Source of the DNA: Alphaproteobacteria bacterium
GTDB taxonomy: Bacteria > Pseudomonadota > Alphaproteobacteria > Rhodobacterales > Rhodobacteraceae
Length of the DNA: 64,000 bases
Reading direction: 5' to 3'
Assembly (NCBI GenBank): GCA_030426685.1
Contig: JAUHYC010000015.1
Coordinates: 1-64,000 of the forward strand
A model generated the notes under the pieces. That model was not told the origin of the DNA. It saw only the letters and a list, made by a program, of their open reading frames with translations, and made no database searches. Position numbers and translations under genes: made by a program. Positions 18,413 to 26,766 of this stretch are shown here, one piece after another (position 1 is the first letter of the stretch; every line of letters starts with the position of its first letter).

Positions 18413-19768
18413 TCAGATCGCCGAACTATGCCCGGCTTTGCTCAGGTCATATGCGTCAAAACTGCGGGCGATCATGCGTGTCAGGGCGCGCGCCTCGGGA
18501 GGAATGAACAGGCCGGAATCGTCCACGCGCAACAATCCGTCAAAGGCTGCGTTGGCGGTGGTGTACATCTGCCGCAGCTCTGAGGCCGAGATATCGTGAT
18601 CCCGCCGTATCTCAGCCGAATCGATCCGGAAATCACACATCAGCGCTTCGATCAGACGCGAGCGCAGGATATCCTGACCTTTGAACAAATGCCCGCGCGC
18701 GGTCGAAAAGCGCCCCTCGCGGATGGCTTTGGTGTGGACCGATGTGGCAGATGCGTTCTGTGCATAGCCCTGCGGGAAGCGCGAGATCGAACTGGCCCCC
18801 AAACCGATCAGAACCGGGGCCTGATCATCGGTATAGCCCTGGAAGTTCCGCTTGAGCCGCCCGGCGCGCAATGCGCGGGTGAGCCCGTCTTCCTGAGTGG
18901 CAAAGTGGTCGATCCCGATCTCGGCGTATTTGTCCCACAGGAACAGACGGCGCGCGGTTTCGAACAGCTCCAGCCGTTGTTCCGGCGTGGGCAGAGCGTC
19001 CGAAGGGATCATCTGCTGACGTTTGGCCATCCACGGCACATGCGCATACCCATACAATGCAACCCGATCCGGGTTCAGCGACAGCAGCTTTTGCACGCTC
19101 TCGGTCATGCGCGCCTTGGTCTGGTGCGGCAGACCGTAGAGGATATCGGCGTTCAGGCTTTTGATACCGCGCGCCCTGATCATGTTCGCCGCATCGCGCG
19201 TGGTGTCATAGCTTTGGATACGGCCGATGGTCTTTTGAATCTCATCGTCGAAATCCTGCACCCCGATCGAGGCGCGGTTCATTCCCGCCTCGGCCAGGGC
19301 ATCCAGTCGAGCCTCATCAATTTCATTCGGGTCGATCTCAACCGAGAACTCAGCATCTGGACCAAGCGGAACGATGTCCAGAATCCGGCCCGCCAGATCC
19401 CGCATCAGGTCGGGGTTCAACAGGGTCGGCGTACCACCACCCCAGTGCAGGCGCGACAAGGTGACACCTTCGGGCAGGTGTGCGGCAAGCAAGTCCAACT
19501 CGGCTTTCAGCACGTCCACATAGGCGATGACCGGATTATCGGTCTGCGTGCCCTGCGTTCGGCAGGCGCAGAACCAGCAAAGTCTGCGGCAGAAAGGAAC
19601 ATGAACATAGAGCGAAACGGAGCTTCCTGGCGCCAGCCCGGAAATCCAGTCGCCAAAGAGATCGGCCCCCACGTCATTGTTGAAATGGGGGGCGGTGGGA
19701 TAGCTTGTATAACGCGGTACCTTCGCGTCAAAAAGTCCAAGCCGTGCCAATTGAGGTTTTATTGTCAT
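18413..19768 (-). CDS. hemN: Oxygen-independent coproporphyrinogen III oxidase
   Basis: A 451-residue radical-SAM enzyme that decarboxylates coproporphyrinogen III to protoporphyrinogen IX without oxygen, for heme synthesis under microaerobic conditions. The N-terminus has the diagnostic VPRYTSYPTAPHF (17-29), and the radical-SAM cluster ligands are Cys60, Cys64 and Cys67 in PFCRRLCWFCAC. GGGTPTLL binds SAM. Full length matches the true HemN rather than HemW. It is divergent from fnrL; the shared 61-base gap holds an FNR box centred 42 bases from the start codon, so FnrL activation is expected. The transcript may have almost no leader. Confidence 0.95.
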   Translation of the reverse strand: MTIKPQLARLGLFDAKVPRYTSYPTAPHFNNDVGADLFGDWISGLAPGSSVSLYVHVPFCRRLCWFCACRTQGTQTDNPVIAYVDVLKAELDLLAAHLPEGVTLSRLHWGGGTPTLLNPDLMRDLAGRILDIVPLGPDAEFSVEIDPNEIDEARLDALAEAGMNRASIGVQDFDDEIQKTIGRIQSYDTTRDAANMIRARGIKSLNADILYGLPHQTKARMTESVQKLLSLNPDRVALYGYAHVPWMAKRQQMIPSDALPTPEQRLELFETARRLFLWDKYAEIGIDHFATQEDGLTRALRAGRLKRNFQGYTDDQAPVLIGLGASSISRFPQGYAQNASATSVHTKAIREGRFSTARGHLFKGQDILRSRLIEALMCDFRIDSAEIRRDHDISASELRQMYTTANAAFDGLLRVDDSGLFIPPEARALTRMIARSFDAYDLSKAGHSSAI

Positions 19769-19803
19769 ACCGGTAGGGCTATACCTAGGGGGGCTCAGAT
19801 ACT

Positions 19804-19817
19804 TTGACCGAGATCAA
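19804..19817. promoter_or_regulatory. FNR/FnrL box between hemN and fnrL
   Basis: TTGACCGAGATCAA matches the FNR consensus TTGAT-N4-ATCAA at nine of ten defined positions. Its centre (19810.5) is about 40 bases upstream of a hemN start predicted from a TATAGC minus-ten (minus strand, 19783-19778), as expected for class II activation. It ends 12 bases before the fnrL ATG, so for fnrL it more likely acts as an autorepressor site. Confidence 0.82.
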
Positions 19818-19829
19818 GTGGAAGCGCGA

Positions 19830-20573
19830 ATGACACTCAAGGCCGTGCATGAGCACTCAAACTGTGACGATTGCCCGATCCGGCATCGAGCAGTATGTGC
19901 TCATTGTGACAAAGACGAGCTCGAAGAGCTTGAAGATATTAAATATTATCGCAGTTTTGAGGCCGGTCAGACCATCATCTGGTCCGGTGACCCAATGAGT
20001 TTTGTCGGGTCGGTTGTGTCGGGAATCGCCTCTCTGACACAGACGATGGAGGACGGGCGGACCCAAATGGTCGGCCTGTTGCTGCCCAGCGATTTTGTCG
20101 GGCGTCCGGGTCGTGACTGCGCGCCGTATGATGTTGTGGCAACCACCGATCTGGTGATGTGCTGTTTCCGTAAAAAGCCCTTTGAAGAGATGATGGTTAC
20201 AACGCCTCATATCGCCCAGAGGTTGCTGCAGATGACACTGGACGAGCTGGATGCGGCACGCGAGTGGATGCTGGTTCTGGGGCGCAAGACCGCGCGAGAA
20301 AAGATCGCCAGCCTGCTGTCGATCATCGCTCGCCGGGACGCGTCGATTCACAAATCCGGCATGACCGGGCCCATTGTGTTCGATCTGCCGCTGACGCGGG
20401 AAGCGATGGCAGATTATCTAGGGCTGACGCTGGAAACCGTGAGTCGCCAGATATCCGCGTTGAAAAAAGATCAGGTGATCTCGCTTGAAGGTAAGCGACA
20501 CGTCACAATTCCCGATATGGGGCGCCTGATGGAAGAGGCGGGCGACGATACGGATGGCGGTTTTCTGGTCTGA
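19830..20573 (+). CDS. fnrL: FnrL, Crp/Fnr-family oxygen sensor and transcription regulator
   Basis: A 247-residue regulator that binds DNA when its oxygen-labile [4Fe-4S] cluster is intact. The N-terminus carries the cluster cysteines NCDDCPIRHRAVCAHC (Cys12, Cys15, Cys23, Cys26), with the internal ligand in VMCCF (Cys111 or 112). A cyclic-nucleotide-fold domain, dimer helix (about 130-160) and C-terminal helix-turn-helix LTREAMADYLGLTLETVSRQ follow; E-x2-SR in the recognition helix predicts binding to TTGAT half-sites. An upstream in-frame ATG (19818) would abut the FNR box; ATG 19830 with GGAAG before it fits the family. Likely targets here: hemN, ccoNOQP, ccoGHIS and possibly the usp gene. 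Confidence 0.95.
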   Translation: MTLKAVHEHSNCDDCPIRHRAVCAHCDKDELEELEDIKYYRSFEAGQTIIWSGDPMSFVGSVVSGIASLTQTMEDGRTQMVGLLLPSDFVGRPGRDCAPYDVVATTDLVMCCFRKKPFEEMMVTTPHIAQRLLQMTLDELDAAREWMLVLGRKTAREKIASLLSIIARRDASIHKSGMTGPIVFDLPLTREAMADYLGLTLETVSRQISALKKDQVISLEGKRHVTIPDMGRLMEEAGDDTDGGFLV

Positions 20574-20616
20574 GGTCACTCAGGGCGGTATGGGTCCGCA
20601 TAGTTAGGAGCAAAGC

Positions 20617-20871
20617 ATGGAATTCAGCGGATTGTTGGCGATGCTGTTCATCGGCGCGATAGCCGGTTGGTTATCGGGCAAGATCATGGAGGGGCGCGGC
20701 TTTGGCCTGATCGGCAATATCATCGTCGGTATTGTGGGGGCGTTTCTGGCTGGTACGATTTTTCCGGCGCTCGGGTTTGCCGTTGGCGGGGGCTTCATCT
20801 CTTCGATAATCTTTGCCACCATCGGTGCAGTAATCTTGCTGTTCCTGATCGGCCTGATCCGTAAGGCCTGA
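20617..20871 (+). CDS. GlsB/YeaQ/YmgE-family small membrane protein
   Basis: An 84-residue, very hydrophobic protein with about three membrane segments and the glycine-rich repeats AIAGWLSGKIMEGRGFGLIGN and GIVGAFLAG typical of the transglycosylase-associated/GlsB stress family. Biochemical role is unknown; homologues are induced by general stress. A good ribosome site (TAGGAGCAAAGC) precedes ATG 20617. It follows fnrL by 43 bases and ends at a strong terminator, so it may be cotranscribed with fnrL. Confidence 0.88.
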   Translation: MEFSGLLAMLFIGAIAGWLSGKIMEGRGFGLIGNIIVGIVGAFLAGTIFPALGFAVGGGFISSIIFATIGAVILLFLIGLIRKA

Positions 20872-20875
20872 CCAA

Positions 20876-20903
20876 AAAAGCCGCCCTAGCCCGGGCGGCT
20901 TTT
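20876..20903. terminator. Bidirectional terminator between glsB-like and usp genes
   Basis: AAAAGCCGCCC, loop TAGCCC, GGGCGGCTTTT: an 11-bp stem with A and T runs on the two sides, serving both convergent genes. Confidence 0.9.
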
Positions 20904-20922
20904 GTTCGCAAATCAGCGCTAT

Positions 20923-21762
20923 CTAGTGGGCCAGGAATACCGGCACGGCCGATTGTTCCAGCATATTGCGCGTTGCGCCGCCCAAAATGGCTTCGCGGAA
21001 GCGCGAATGGCCGTAAGCCCCCATCACGATCATATCCGCGTCGGTATCAGCCGCATGGCGGTTGAGGATGTCAGAGACGCGAGTCATGGTCTTACTCAGC
21101 ACGTCAATCTCACATTTCACGCCGTGCCGCGCCAGCATTTGCGACAGCAGCCCACCGGGGTCAGAACGGTCGGGCCCGTGGCGTGGCGGGTCGATGACAA
21201 CGATTCGGGCCAGCTCGGCCCTTTTCAGAAACGGCAAGGCACTGCGAATGGCCCGCATCGCCTCGATGCTTTCGTTCCAGCCAATCATTATAGTGCCCGG
21301 CGACGCGACGGGTTTTGCATCATCAGGGACAAGCAGAACCGGGGCGTGCCCTTCGAACATGGCGGCCTCGACAATCGGCTCGGCCTCGGCGTCGCGGTCC
21401 TTGCCGTAAGGGCGAGGTAGGATCACGAGATCGGAGAACCGCGCCCGCCGGGCGACATGACGCCCGATATCGGCAATCTGTGCGACACCGTTTTCTGCCG
21501 TCCAGCGCACCCCTGATTTGCCCAGATAGTCCTGAGCGTAGGTAAGGATTTGATCCGCCTCGGCATTGGCGCGGTTCAAGGTTTCTTGCAAAATCAGCGC
21601 GTTGGCGCCCGCGTAGTAGTAACCGGTCTGACTGCGATCAACCCCCAGACACAAGGCCTCGGCATGGGCGTCCTGGGCGTCTGCCAGCGCTACCATCTGC
21701 GCTAGAGCCGCCTGACACAGTTTGGTTTCCGTCATGACCGTAAGCAGGGATTTGAATGCCAT
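20923..21762 (-). CDS. Universal stress protein (UspA family, tandem domain)
   Basis: A 279-residue protein with two Usp-like halves. The C-terminal half has the ATP-binding signature MGAYGHSRFREAILGGATRNML split over about residues 248-269; the N-terminal half (MAFKSLLTVMTETKLCQAAL) is degenerate. Start ATG 21762 follows AAGAGGGCGAC; an in-frame start at 21807 is less likely. It is divergent from ccoN, and a perfect FNR box lies between them, 87 bases from this start codon, so oxygen-dependent control is plausible. Usp proteins near cbb3 operons are common, but their role is not defined. Confidence 0.88.
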   Translation of the reverse strand: MAFKSLLTVMTETKLCQAALAQMVALADAQDAHAEALCLGVDRSQTGYYYAGANALILQETLNRANAEADQILTYAQDYLGKSGVRWTAENGVAQIADIGRHVARRARFSDLVILPRPYGKDRDAEAEPIVEAAMFEGHAPVLLVPDDAKPVASPGTIMIGWNESIEAMRAIRSALPFLKRAELARIVVIDPPRHGPDRSDPGGLLSQMLARHGVKCEIDVLSKTMTRVSDILNRHAADTDADMIVMGAYGHSRFREAILGGATRNMLEQSAVPVFLAH

Positions 21763-21848
21763 GTCGCCCTCTTGATTCCAGCGCCGCTTCCTGCGGTGCG
21801 CACACATCCGTTTCTTGAAATACCTTTCACAGAAAACAGGGGCTTGTC

Positions 21849-21862
21849 TTGATACAGATCAA
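21849..21862. promoter_or_regulatory. Perfect FNR/FnrL box upstream of ccoNOQP
   Basis: TTGATACAGATCAA is an exact match to TTGAT-N4-ATCAA. If it lies at -41.5, ccoN transcription would start near 21897, with CATTAC (21885-21890) as a weak minus-ten and a leader of about 60 bases. On the other strand the same geometry would give a start near 21814 for the usp gene, so one site could serve both. Confidence 0.92.
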
Positions 21863-21956
21863 AGCAGCAGAATTAGCCTCGCTGCATTACAGCATGCAGT
21901 CAAATGGGTTTCGCGCGGCGTGAAGAATCGCGCGGGGCATGGCAAAGGGACGCAAT

Positions 21957-23564
21957 ATGTCAAATTACATCAAGCTGATCGTGCTTGGGCTGGTTGTGGT
22001 ATTCGCCGCGATCGGGTCCAATTATGCACGGGATTTGGCGTATCAGGTGCATGCAATACTGGTGATGTTAATCGCCGGTGGCCTGTTCATCTGGACGCTT
22101 AGAAACACCGATGAGCCAGATATTCTTGTAGATCGCTCGGCGGAGTACATGGATGACGTGATCCGCTACGGCGTGATCGCGACCGCCTTTTGGGGTGTGG
22201 TCGGGTTCCTGGCGGGAACCTTCATTGCGTTCCAGCTGGCCTTTCCCGCACTAAACTTCGAATGGGCGCAGGGCTATGCCAACTTTGGCCGGTTGCGGCC
22301 CTTGCACACATCTGCGGTGATTTTCGCCTTTGGCGGCAACGCGCTGATCGCAACGTCGTTCTACGTGGTTCAACGCACAAGCGCCGCGCGCCTGTGGGGC
22401 GGCAACCTGGCGTGGTTCGTATTCTGGGGCTATCAGCTGTTCATCGTGCTGGCTGCAACCGGTTATCTGCTGGGTGGAACGCAGTCGAAAGAATATGCGG
22501 AACCCGAATGGTATGTTGACCTGTGGCTGACCGTTGTCTGGGTGGCCTATCTGGCCGTTTACCTCGGCACGATCATCAAGCGGAAAGAGCCCCACATCTA
22601 CGTGGCCAACTGGTTCTATCTGGCTTTCATCGTCACCGTCGCAATGCTGCATCTGGTCAACAACATGACCATCCCAGTCAGCATCTGGGGCTCGAAATCG
22701 GTCATCGTCTGGTCGGGCGTGCAAGACGCCATGATCCAGTGGTGGTACGGCCACAACGCAGTGGGCTTCTTCCTGACCGCCGGTTTCCTGGGGATGATGT
22801 ACTACTTCATCCCGAAACAGGCCGAGCGTCCGGTGTTCAGCTACAAGCTGTCGATCATTCACTTCTGGGCGCTGATCTTCCTGTATATCTGGGCCGGTCC
22901 GCACCACCTGCACTATACCGCGCTGCCGGATTGGGCTTCGACGCTGGGTATGGTGTTCTCGGTCGTGCTGTGGATGCCGTCCTGGGGTGGTATGATCAAC
23001 GGTCTGATGACCCTGTCAGGCGCATGGGACAAGCTGCGCACCGACCCGGTGATCCGGATGATGGTGATTTCGGTCGGCTTCTACGGCATGTCCACCTTTG
23101 AAGGTCCGATGATGTCGATCCGTGCGGTCAACTCGCTGAGCCACTACACCGACTGGACCATTGGTCACGTGCACTCGGGCGCGCTGGGCTGGAACGGCAT
23201 GATCACCTTTGGGGCGCTGTACTTCCTGGTGCCGGTCCTGTGGAAGCGCGAGCGTCTGTACTCGCTGCAGATGGTCAGCTGGCACTTCTGGCTCGCCACC
23301 ATTGGCATCGTGCTCTACGCTGCGTCGATGTGGGTCACCGGTATCATGGAAGGCCTGATGTGGCGTGAAGTGGACGCCAACGGCTTCCTGGTGAACTCGT
23401 TCGCCGACACCGTGGCGGCCAAGTTCCCGATGTATGTGGTGCGTGCGCTGGGCGGTGTTCTGTTCGTCGCTGGTGCGCTGATCATGTGCTACAACCTGTG
23501 GATGACTGTGCGTAAGGCACCGGCCAAAGAGGCCAGCCTGACCGTCGCGGTCCCGGCTGAATAG
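21957..23564 (+). CDS. ccoN: cbb3-type cytochrome c oxidase subunit I
   Basis: The catalytic subunit (535 residues from ATG 21957) of the high-affinity cbb3 oxidase: heme b, the heme b3-CuB site and the proton path lie here. Twelve or so membrane helices are evident; conserved segments include [55 protein letters not shown] and [19 protein letters not shown], carrying the histidine ligands. The frame is open back to an ATG at 21939, but AAAGGGACGCAAT before ATG 21957 favours MSNYIK. It heads the ccoNOQP operon, under a perfect FNR box. Confidence 0.96.
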   Translation: MSNYIKLIVLGLVVVFAAIGSNYARDLAYQVHAILVMLIAGGLFIWTLRNTDEPDILVDRSAEYMDDVIRYGVIATAFWGVVGFLAGTFIAFQLAFPALNFEWAQGYANFGRLRPLHTSAVIFAFGGNALIATSFYVVQRTSAARLWGGNLAWFVFWGYQLFIVLAATGYLLGGTQSKEYAEPEWYVDLWLTVVWVAYLAVYLGTIIKRKEPHIYVANWFYLAFIVTVAMLHLVNNMTIPVSIWGSKSVIVWSGVQDAMIQWWYGHNAVGFFLTAGFLGMMYYFIPKQAERPVFSYKLSIIHFWALIFLYIWAGPHHLHYTALPDWASTLGMVFSVVLWMPSWGGMINGLMTLSGAWDKLRTDPVIRMMVISVGFYGMSTFEGPMMSIRAVNSLSHYTDWTIGHVHSGALGWNGMITFGALYFLVPVLWKRERLYSLQMVSWHFWLATIGIVLYAASMWVTGIMEGLMWREVDANGFLVNSFADTVAAKFPMYVVRALGGVLFVAGALIMCYNLWMTVRKAPAKEASLTVAVPAE

Positions 23565-23580
23565 AGGGAGGGCCGGAGCA

Positions 23581-24309
23581 ATGGCAATTCTCGACAAACA
23601 TAAGATCCTCGAGACCAACGCGACCCTCCTGCTGATCTTCAGCTTCCTGGTCGTAACCATCGGTGGCATCGTTCAGATCACCCCGCTGTTCTATCTTGAG
23701 AACACCATTGAGAAGGTGGAGGGCATGCGCCCTTACACCCCCTTGGAGATGGCCGGGCGCGAGATCTACATCCGTGAAGGCTGCTACACCTGCCACAGCC
23801 AGATGATCCGCCCGATGCGGGATGAGGTTGAACGCTATGGCCACTACTCGCTGGCGGCTGAATCGATGTATGACCACCCGTTCCAGTGGGGCTCCAAACG
23901 GACCGGACCTGATCTGGCGCGTGTGGGCGGCCGTTATTCGGACCAGTGGCAGGTCGATCACCTGCGTGATCCGCAATCGGTGGTCCCGGAATCGGTGATG
24001 CCGAAATACGGCTTCCTCGAACATCGCAAGATCGACGGCAAATACATCGGTGACATCATGGCTGCGAATGCAATGGTTGGCACGCCCTATACCGATGAGA
24101 TGCTGGAGAACGCACAAGCCGACTTCCGCGCTCAGGCCGATCCGGACAGCGACTATGACGGTCTGCTGGAACGGTATGGTGACAAGGTGAACGTGCGCAA
24201 CTTCGATGGTCAGCCCGAATTGACGGAAGCGGATGCGCTGGTTGCCTATCTGCAGATGCTGGGCACGTTGGTCGATTTCTCGACCTTCACCCCGGACGCA
24301 AGTCGTTAA
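23581..24309 (+). CDS. ccoO: cbb3-type cytochrome c oxidase subunit II (monoheme)
   Basis: A 242-residue membrane-anchored cytochrome c. One N-terminal helix (about 13-35) precedes the periplasmic heme domain with [14 protein letters not shown] (heme Cys68, Cys71, His72), the CcoO hallmark, and [20 protein letters not shown]. It passes electrons from CcoP to CcoN. It starts 16 bases after ccoN, with GAGGGAGGGCCGGAGCA as a strong ribosome site. Confidence 0.96.
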   Translation: MAILDKHKILETNATLLLIFSFLVVTIGGIVQITPLFYLENTIEKVEGMRPYTPLEMAGREIYIREGCYTCHSQMIRPMRDEVERYGHYSLAAESMYDHPFQWGSKRTGPDLARVGGRYSDQWQVDHLRDPQSVVPESVMPKYGFLEHRKIDGKYIGDIMAANAMVGTPYTDEMLENAQADFRAQADPDSDYDGLLERYGDKVNVRNFDGQPELTEADALVAYLQMLGTLVDFSTFTPDASR

Positions 24310-24320
24310 GGAGGATCGTG

Positions 24321-24527
24321 ATGGAAGAATACACACTCCTCAGGCAGTTCGCAGATAGCTGGATGTTGCTGGTCCTGTTCGCCTTCTTCGTTGGCATCGT
24401 CATCTGGGTTTTTCGCCCCGGTGCCAGCAAAGAATACAAGGACACTGCCAATATCCCGTTCCGGCACGCTGATGCCCCTGCGCCTCAGCAAGACAAACCC
24501 GCCACATCCAAGGAGGCGCGGCAATGA
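24321..24527 (+). CDS. ccoQ: cbb3-type oxidase subunit IV
   Basis: A 68-residue single-helix protein (MLLVLFAFFVGIVIWVF, about 14-30) with a charged, proline-rich C-terminal tail (ASKEYKDTANIPF is typical of CcoQ). In Rhodobacter CcoQ stabilises the complex and takes part in redox signalling to PrrB. The ribosome site AAGGAGGATC is followed by GTG 24318 and ATG 24321; ATG gives MEEYTLLRQF, the family start. The last four bases overlap ccoP (ATGA). Confidence 0.92.
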   Translation: MEEYTLLRQFADSWMLLVLFAFFVGIVIWVFRPGASKEYKDTANIPFRHADAPAPQQDKPATSKEARQ

Positions 24528-25387
24528 GCAAGACACCTGAAAAACAGCCGGGCGATCCAAACACCACCGGCCACAGCTGGGACGGGATCGAAGAGTTTGA
24601 CAACCCGATGCCGCGCTGGTGGTTGTGGACCTTCTACGCCACCATCATCTGGGGTGTGATTTACACGATCATGTACCCCGCATGGCCTTTGGTTCAATCG
24701 GCAACCGCCGGTGTGCTGGGCTGGTCCTCCCGCGAGCTGGTGCAACAGGAAATGGTTGCGTTCGAAGAGGCAAACGCCCCCTGGAATGCCAAGCTGGTGG
24801 AAACCTCACTGGAAGACATCGCCAAGGATACCGAGCTGCAGCAATACGCAGTGAACGCTGGCGGCGCCGTGTTCCGGACCTGGTGCGCGCAGTGCCACGG
24901 TTCGGGTGCGCAGGGTGCGCCGGGTTTCCCGAACCTGTTGGACGACGCATGGCTTTGGGGCGGTTCGCTCGAGGATATCGAGTACACCGTTGCCTATGGT
25001 ATCCGGAACGAGGAAAGCGACGATGCGCGCTATTCCGAGATGCCGGCCTTTGGTGAAATTCTTGAACATGATGAGATCACTCAGGTGGTTCAGTATGTCA
25101 TGTCCCTGACCAATGCGCAGACTGACGATGCAGCGGCGCAGGCGGGCAAAGTTGTCTTTGAAGACAACTGCGCGGCTTGCCATGGCGAAGACGGCACAGG
25201 TGACATCTTCCAGGGCGCGCCCAACCTGACCGACGCGATCTGGCTCTTTGGCGGTAGTGAAGAGGCTCTGACCGAGACGGTCACCAACAGCCGCTTTGGT
25301 GTCATGCCATCGTGGGAAAACCGTCTGACCGACGCGCAGATCCGCGCCGTATCAGCTTACGTCCACCAATTGGGTGGCGGTCAGTAA
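24524..25387 (+). CDS. ccoP: cbb3-type cytochrome c oxidase subunit III (diheme)
   Basis: A 287-residue diheme cytochrome c that takes electrons from soluble or anchored cytochromes. After the cytoplasmic N-terminus with HSWDGIEEFDNPMPRWW, a family hallmark, there is one membrane helix (about 34-56) and two heme sites, CAQCH (121-125) and CAACH (216-220). The downstream Met ligands are visible (SEMPAFG; GVMPSW). It overlaps ccoQ by four bases, and two hairpins follow the stop. Confidence 0.96.
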   Translation: MSKTPEKQPGDPNTTGHSWDGIEEFDNPMPRWWLWTFYATIIWGVIYTIMYPAWPLVQSATAGVLGWSSRELVQQEMVAFEEANAPWNAKLVETSLEDIAKDTELQQYAVNAGGAVFRTWCAQCHGSGAQGAPGFPNLLDDAWLWGGSLEDIEYTVAYGIRNEESDDARYSEMPAFGEILEHDEITQVVQYVMSLTNAQTDDAAAQAGKVVFEDNCAACHGEDGTGDIFQGAPNLTDAIWLFGGSEEALTETVTNSRFGVMPSWENRLTDAQIRAVSAYVHQLGGGQ

Positions 25388-25403
25388 GATAATAGAACAC
25401 CTC

Positions 25404-25476
25404 CGGGCGGTCTCCCGCCCGAAGGCTGAGGCACCGGCTGTTCCATCTGTTCGCGCGTTTCCAGAACAGCCGGTGC
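25404..25476 (+). terminator. Double hairpin after ccoP
   Basis: First hairpin CGGGCGG-TCTC-CCGCCCG (25404-25421), then a 13-bp perfect inverted repeat GCACCGGCTGTTC / GAACAGCCGGTGC (25431-25443 and 25464-25476) around a 20-base loop. No long T run follows, so these may end or stabilise the ccoNOQP message; they also lie downstream of the opposing 52-residue gene. Confidence 0.6.
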
Positions 25477-25529
25477 CGACTTTCAAACCTTAGGGCCACG
25501 CAAGGCCCGGGTCCAGTTGCCGACCCCGA

Positions 25530-25688
25530 TCAAAGTTCGTTCAAATCGATGCCGCGCGGATTTTCTTTCCACCAGTGACCTTCAGGCAGCCAGCGGCGTT
25601 TGCGACGGACCGGTTTCGGCGCGTCATGGATATGGGGTGCGTTGATCCGGGTTGCGGTCAGGAAGGACCGGGCAAAAACGGTCAGCAT
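25530..25688 (-). CDS. Small basic, tryptophan-rich protein of unknown function
   Basis: A 52-residue frame on the minus strand. Start ATG 25688 is preceded by an almost ideal ribosome site (ATAGGAGGCAAGCC). It begins MLTVFARSFLTATRINAPHI, has a very basic middle (KPVRRKRRW) and ends LPEGHWWKENPRGIDLNEL. The first 15 residues could form an amphipathic or short membrane-seeking helix; the rest has four tryptophans and seven basic residues. I recognise no family. The strong ribosome site, full codon frame and position between ccoP (convergent) and a divergent LysR gene support a real gene. A role linked to the LysR regulator or to cbb3 oxidase is only a guess. Confidence 0.68.
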   Translation of the reverse strand: MLTVFARSFLTATRINAPHIHDAPKPVRRKRRWLPEGHWWKENPRGIDLNEL

Positions 25689-25761
25689 GGCTTGCCTCCT
25701 ATGCAAGTGTGTCTCTGCTTAGATGATTGACCTTCGGGCCGCGAAATGCGACTCAATAACC

Positions 25762-25776
25762 CTTGCATTGTGTAAG
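25762..25776. promoter_or_regulatory. LysR-type binding site candidate
   Basis: CTTGCATTGTGTAAG is an imperfect palindrome with the T-N11-A core used by LysR regulators, located 12 bases before the LysR start codon. A matching inverted half, ATGCAAG (25701-25707), lies near the start of the divergent 52-residue gene, as expected for a regulator controlling the divergent promoter. Confidence 0.4.
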
Positions 25777-25788
25777 TATGGATTACAT

Positions 25789-26664
25789 ATGGATTGGCTC
25801 TCGCTACCCCCGTTGGCGTCACTCAGGGCTTTTACAGCCTTTGCGGAAAAGCGAAATGTTGTCGACGCTGGCAATGCGTTGAATGTCAGTCATGCTGCGA
25901 TAAGTCAGCAGTTGCGGCTGCTTGAGAAGCATCTGGGCGCCGCCCTGCTGGATCGCACCGGCAAGGCGCTTACCTTGACTGCAGAAGGTGAGCATCTGGC
26001 CCGTGCGCTGCAACTTGGTTTCGGAGCGATTGAGGCCGCTGTAGGCGATCTGGCTAGATCCGGTCACGATCGTCCTGTGCATGTGTCGCTGACATCGTCA
26101 TTTGCCGCGTCCTGGCTGATGCCGCGTCTTCCGGCGTTCCGCCAATCCCACCCCGAGGTGAACCTGATCCTCGACCCCTCCGCCGAAGTTGTTGAGTTGC
26201 GACCGGGCGGCGTCGACATTGCAATTCGTTATGGGCCGGGCGGTTGGGCCGGTGTCCAATCCGAGATGTTGCTGCAGTCGCCGGTGGTTATTGTTGCCGC
26301 TCCGAAGCTGTTGGGTGGCCAGACGTCCTGGTCACCGTCAGAGCTGGCCCAGCTGCCGTGGCTGGAGGAGATTGGCACCACCGAGGCAACAACCTGGCTT
26401 GCTGAACATGGCGCTGGCCCGGAACGTGGTGCAGGGCGCACCGAACTGCCGGGCAATCTGGTCTTGGATGGCTTGCGCGCGGGGCAGGGGGTCACAGTAA
26501 CCGTGCGACATTTCGTCGAGCCTGACATCAAGGCTGGCCGCATCGTCGAACTCTATGCCGAGCCTGACGCGCACGGATACCATATTGTAACGTTAAATAC
26601 GGCACTTAGACCCGCCGTTAAGACCTTTGTTTCGTGGTTAAGGCGACAGGCGCGTGAAACCTGA
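25789..26664 (+). CDS. LysR-family transcription regulator (GcvA-like)
   Basis: A 291-residue activator/repressor. The N-terminal winged helix-turn-helix is clear (LASLRAFTAFAEKRNVVDAG, then NVSHAAISQQLRLLEKHLGA), followed by a two-lobed effector-binding domain of the GcvA group (SFAASWLMPRLPAFRQSHPE; GVDIAIRYGPG; GLRAGQGVTVTVRH). Effector unknown. The frame is open to 25723, but MDWLSLPPLASL at 25789 is the family start. It is divergent from the 52-residue gene, its likeliest target, and separates ccoNOQP from ccoGHIS. Confidence 0.88.
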   Translation: MDWLSLPPLASLRAFTAFAEKRNVVDAGNALNVSHAAISQQLRLLEKHLGAALLDRTGKALTLTAEGEHLARALQLGFGAIEAAVGDLARSGHDRPVHVSLTSSFAASWLMPRLPAFRQSHPEVNLILDPSAEVVELRPGGVDIAIRYGPGGWAGVQSEMLLQSPVVIVAAPKLLGGQTSWSPSELAQLPWLEEIGTTEATTWLAEHGAGPERGAGRTELPGNLVLDGLRAGQGVTVTVRHFVEPDIKAGRIVELYAEPDAHGYHIVTLNTALRPAVKTFVSWLRRQARET

Positions 26665-26690
26665 TAAAAGGTGTCTGTACGATGCGCGTT

Positions 26691-26704
26691 TTGACCCATG
26701 TCAA
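26691..26704. promoter_or_regulatory. FNR-type box upstream of ccoGHIS
   Basis: TTGACCCATGTCAA is a perfect 5+5 palindrome matching the FNR consensus at eight of ten defined positions (TTGAC..GTCAA instead of TTGAT..ATCAA). It lies 63 bases before the ccoG start, a sensible position for activation by FnrL. Confidence 0.72.
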
Positions 26705-26766
26705 AGTTCCTATGCTTATGATCTGGAAGAACACACATCCAGAAGAGCCAGTTCCGGAGCCAGCCT

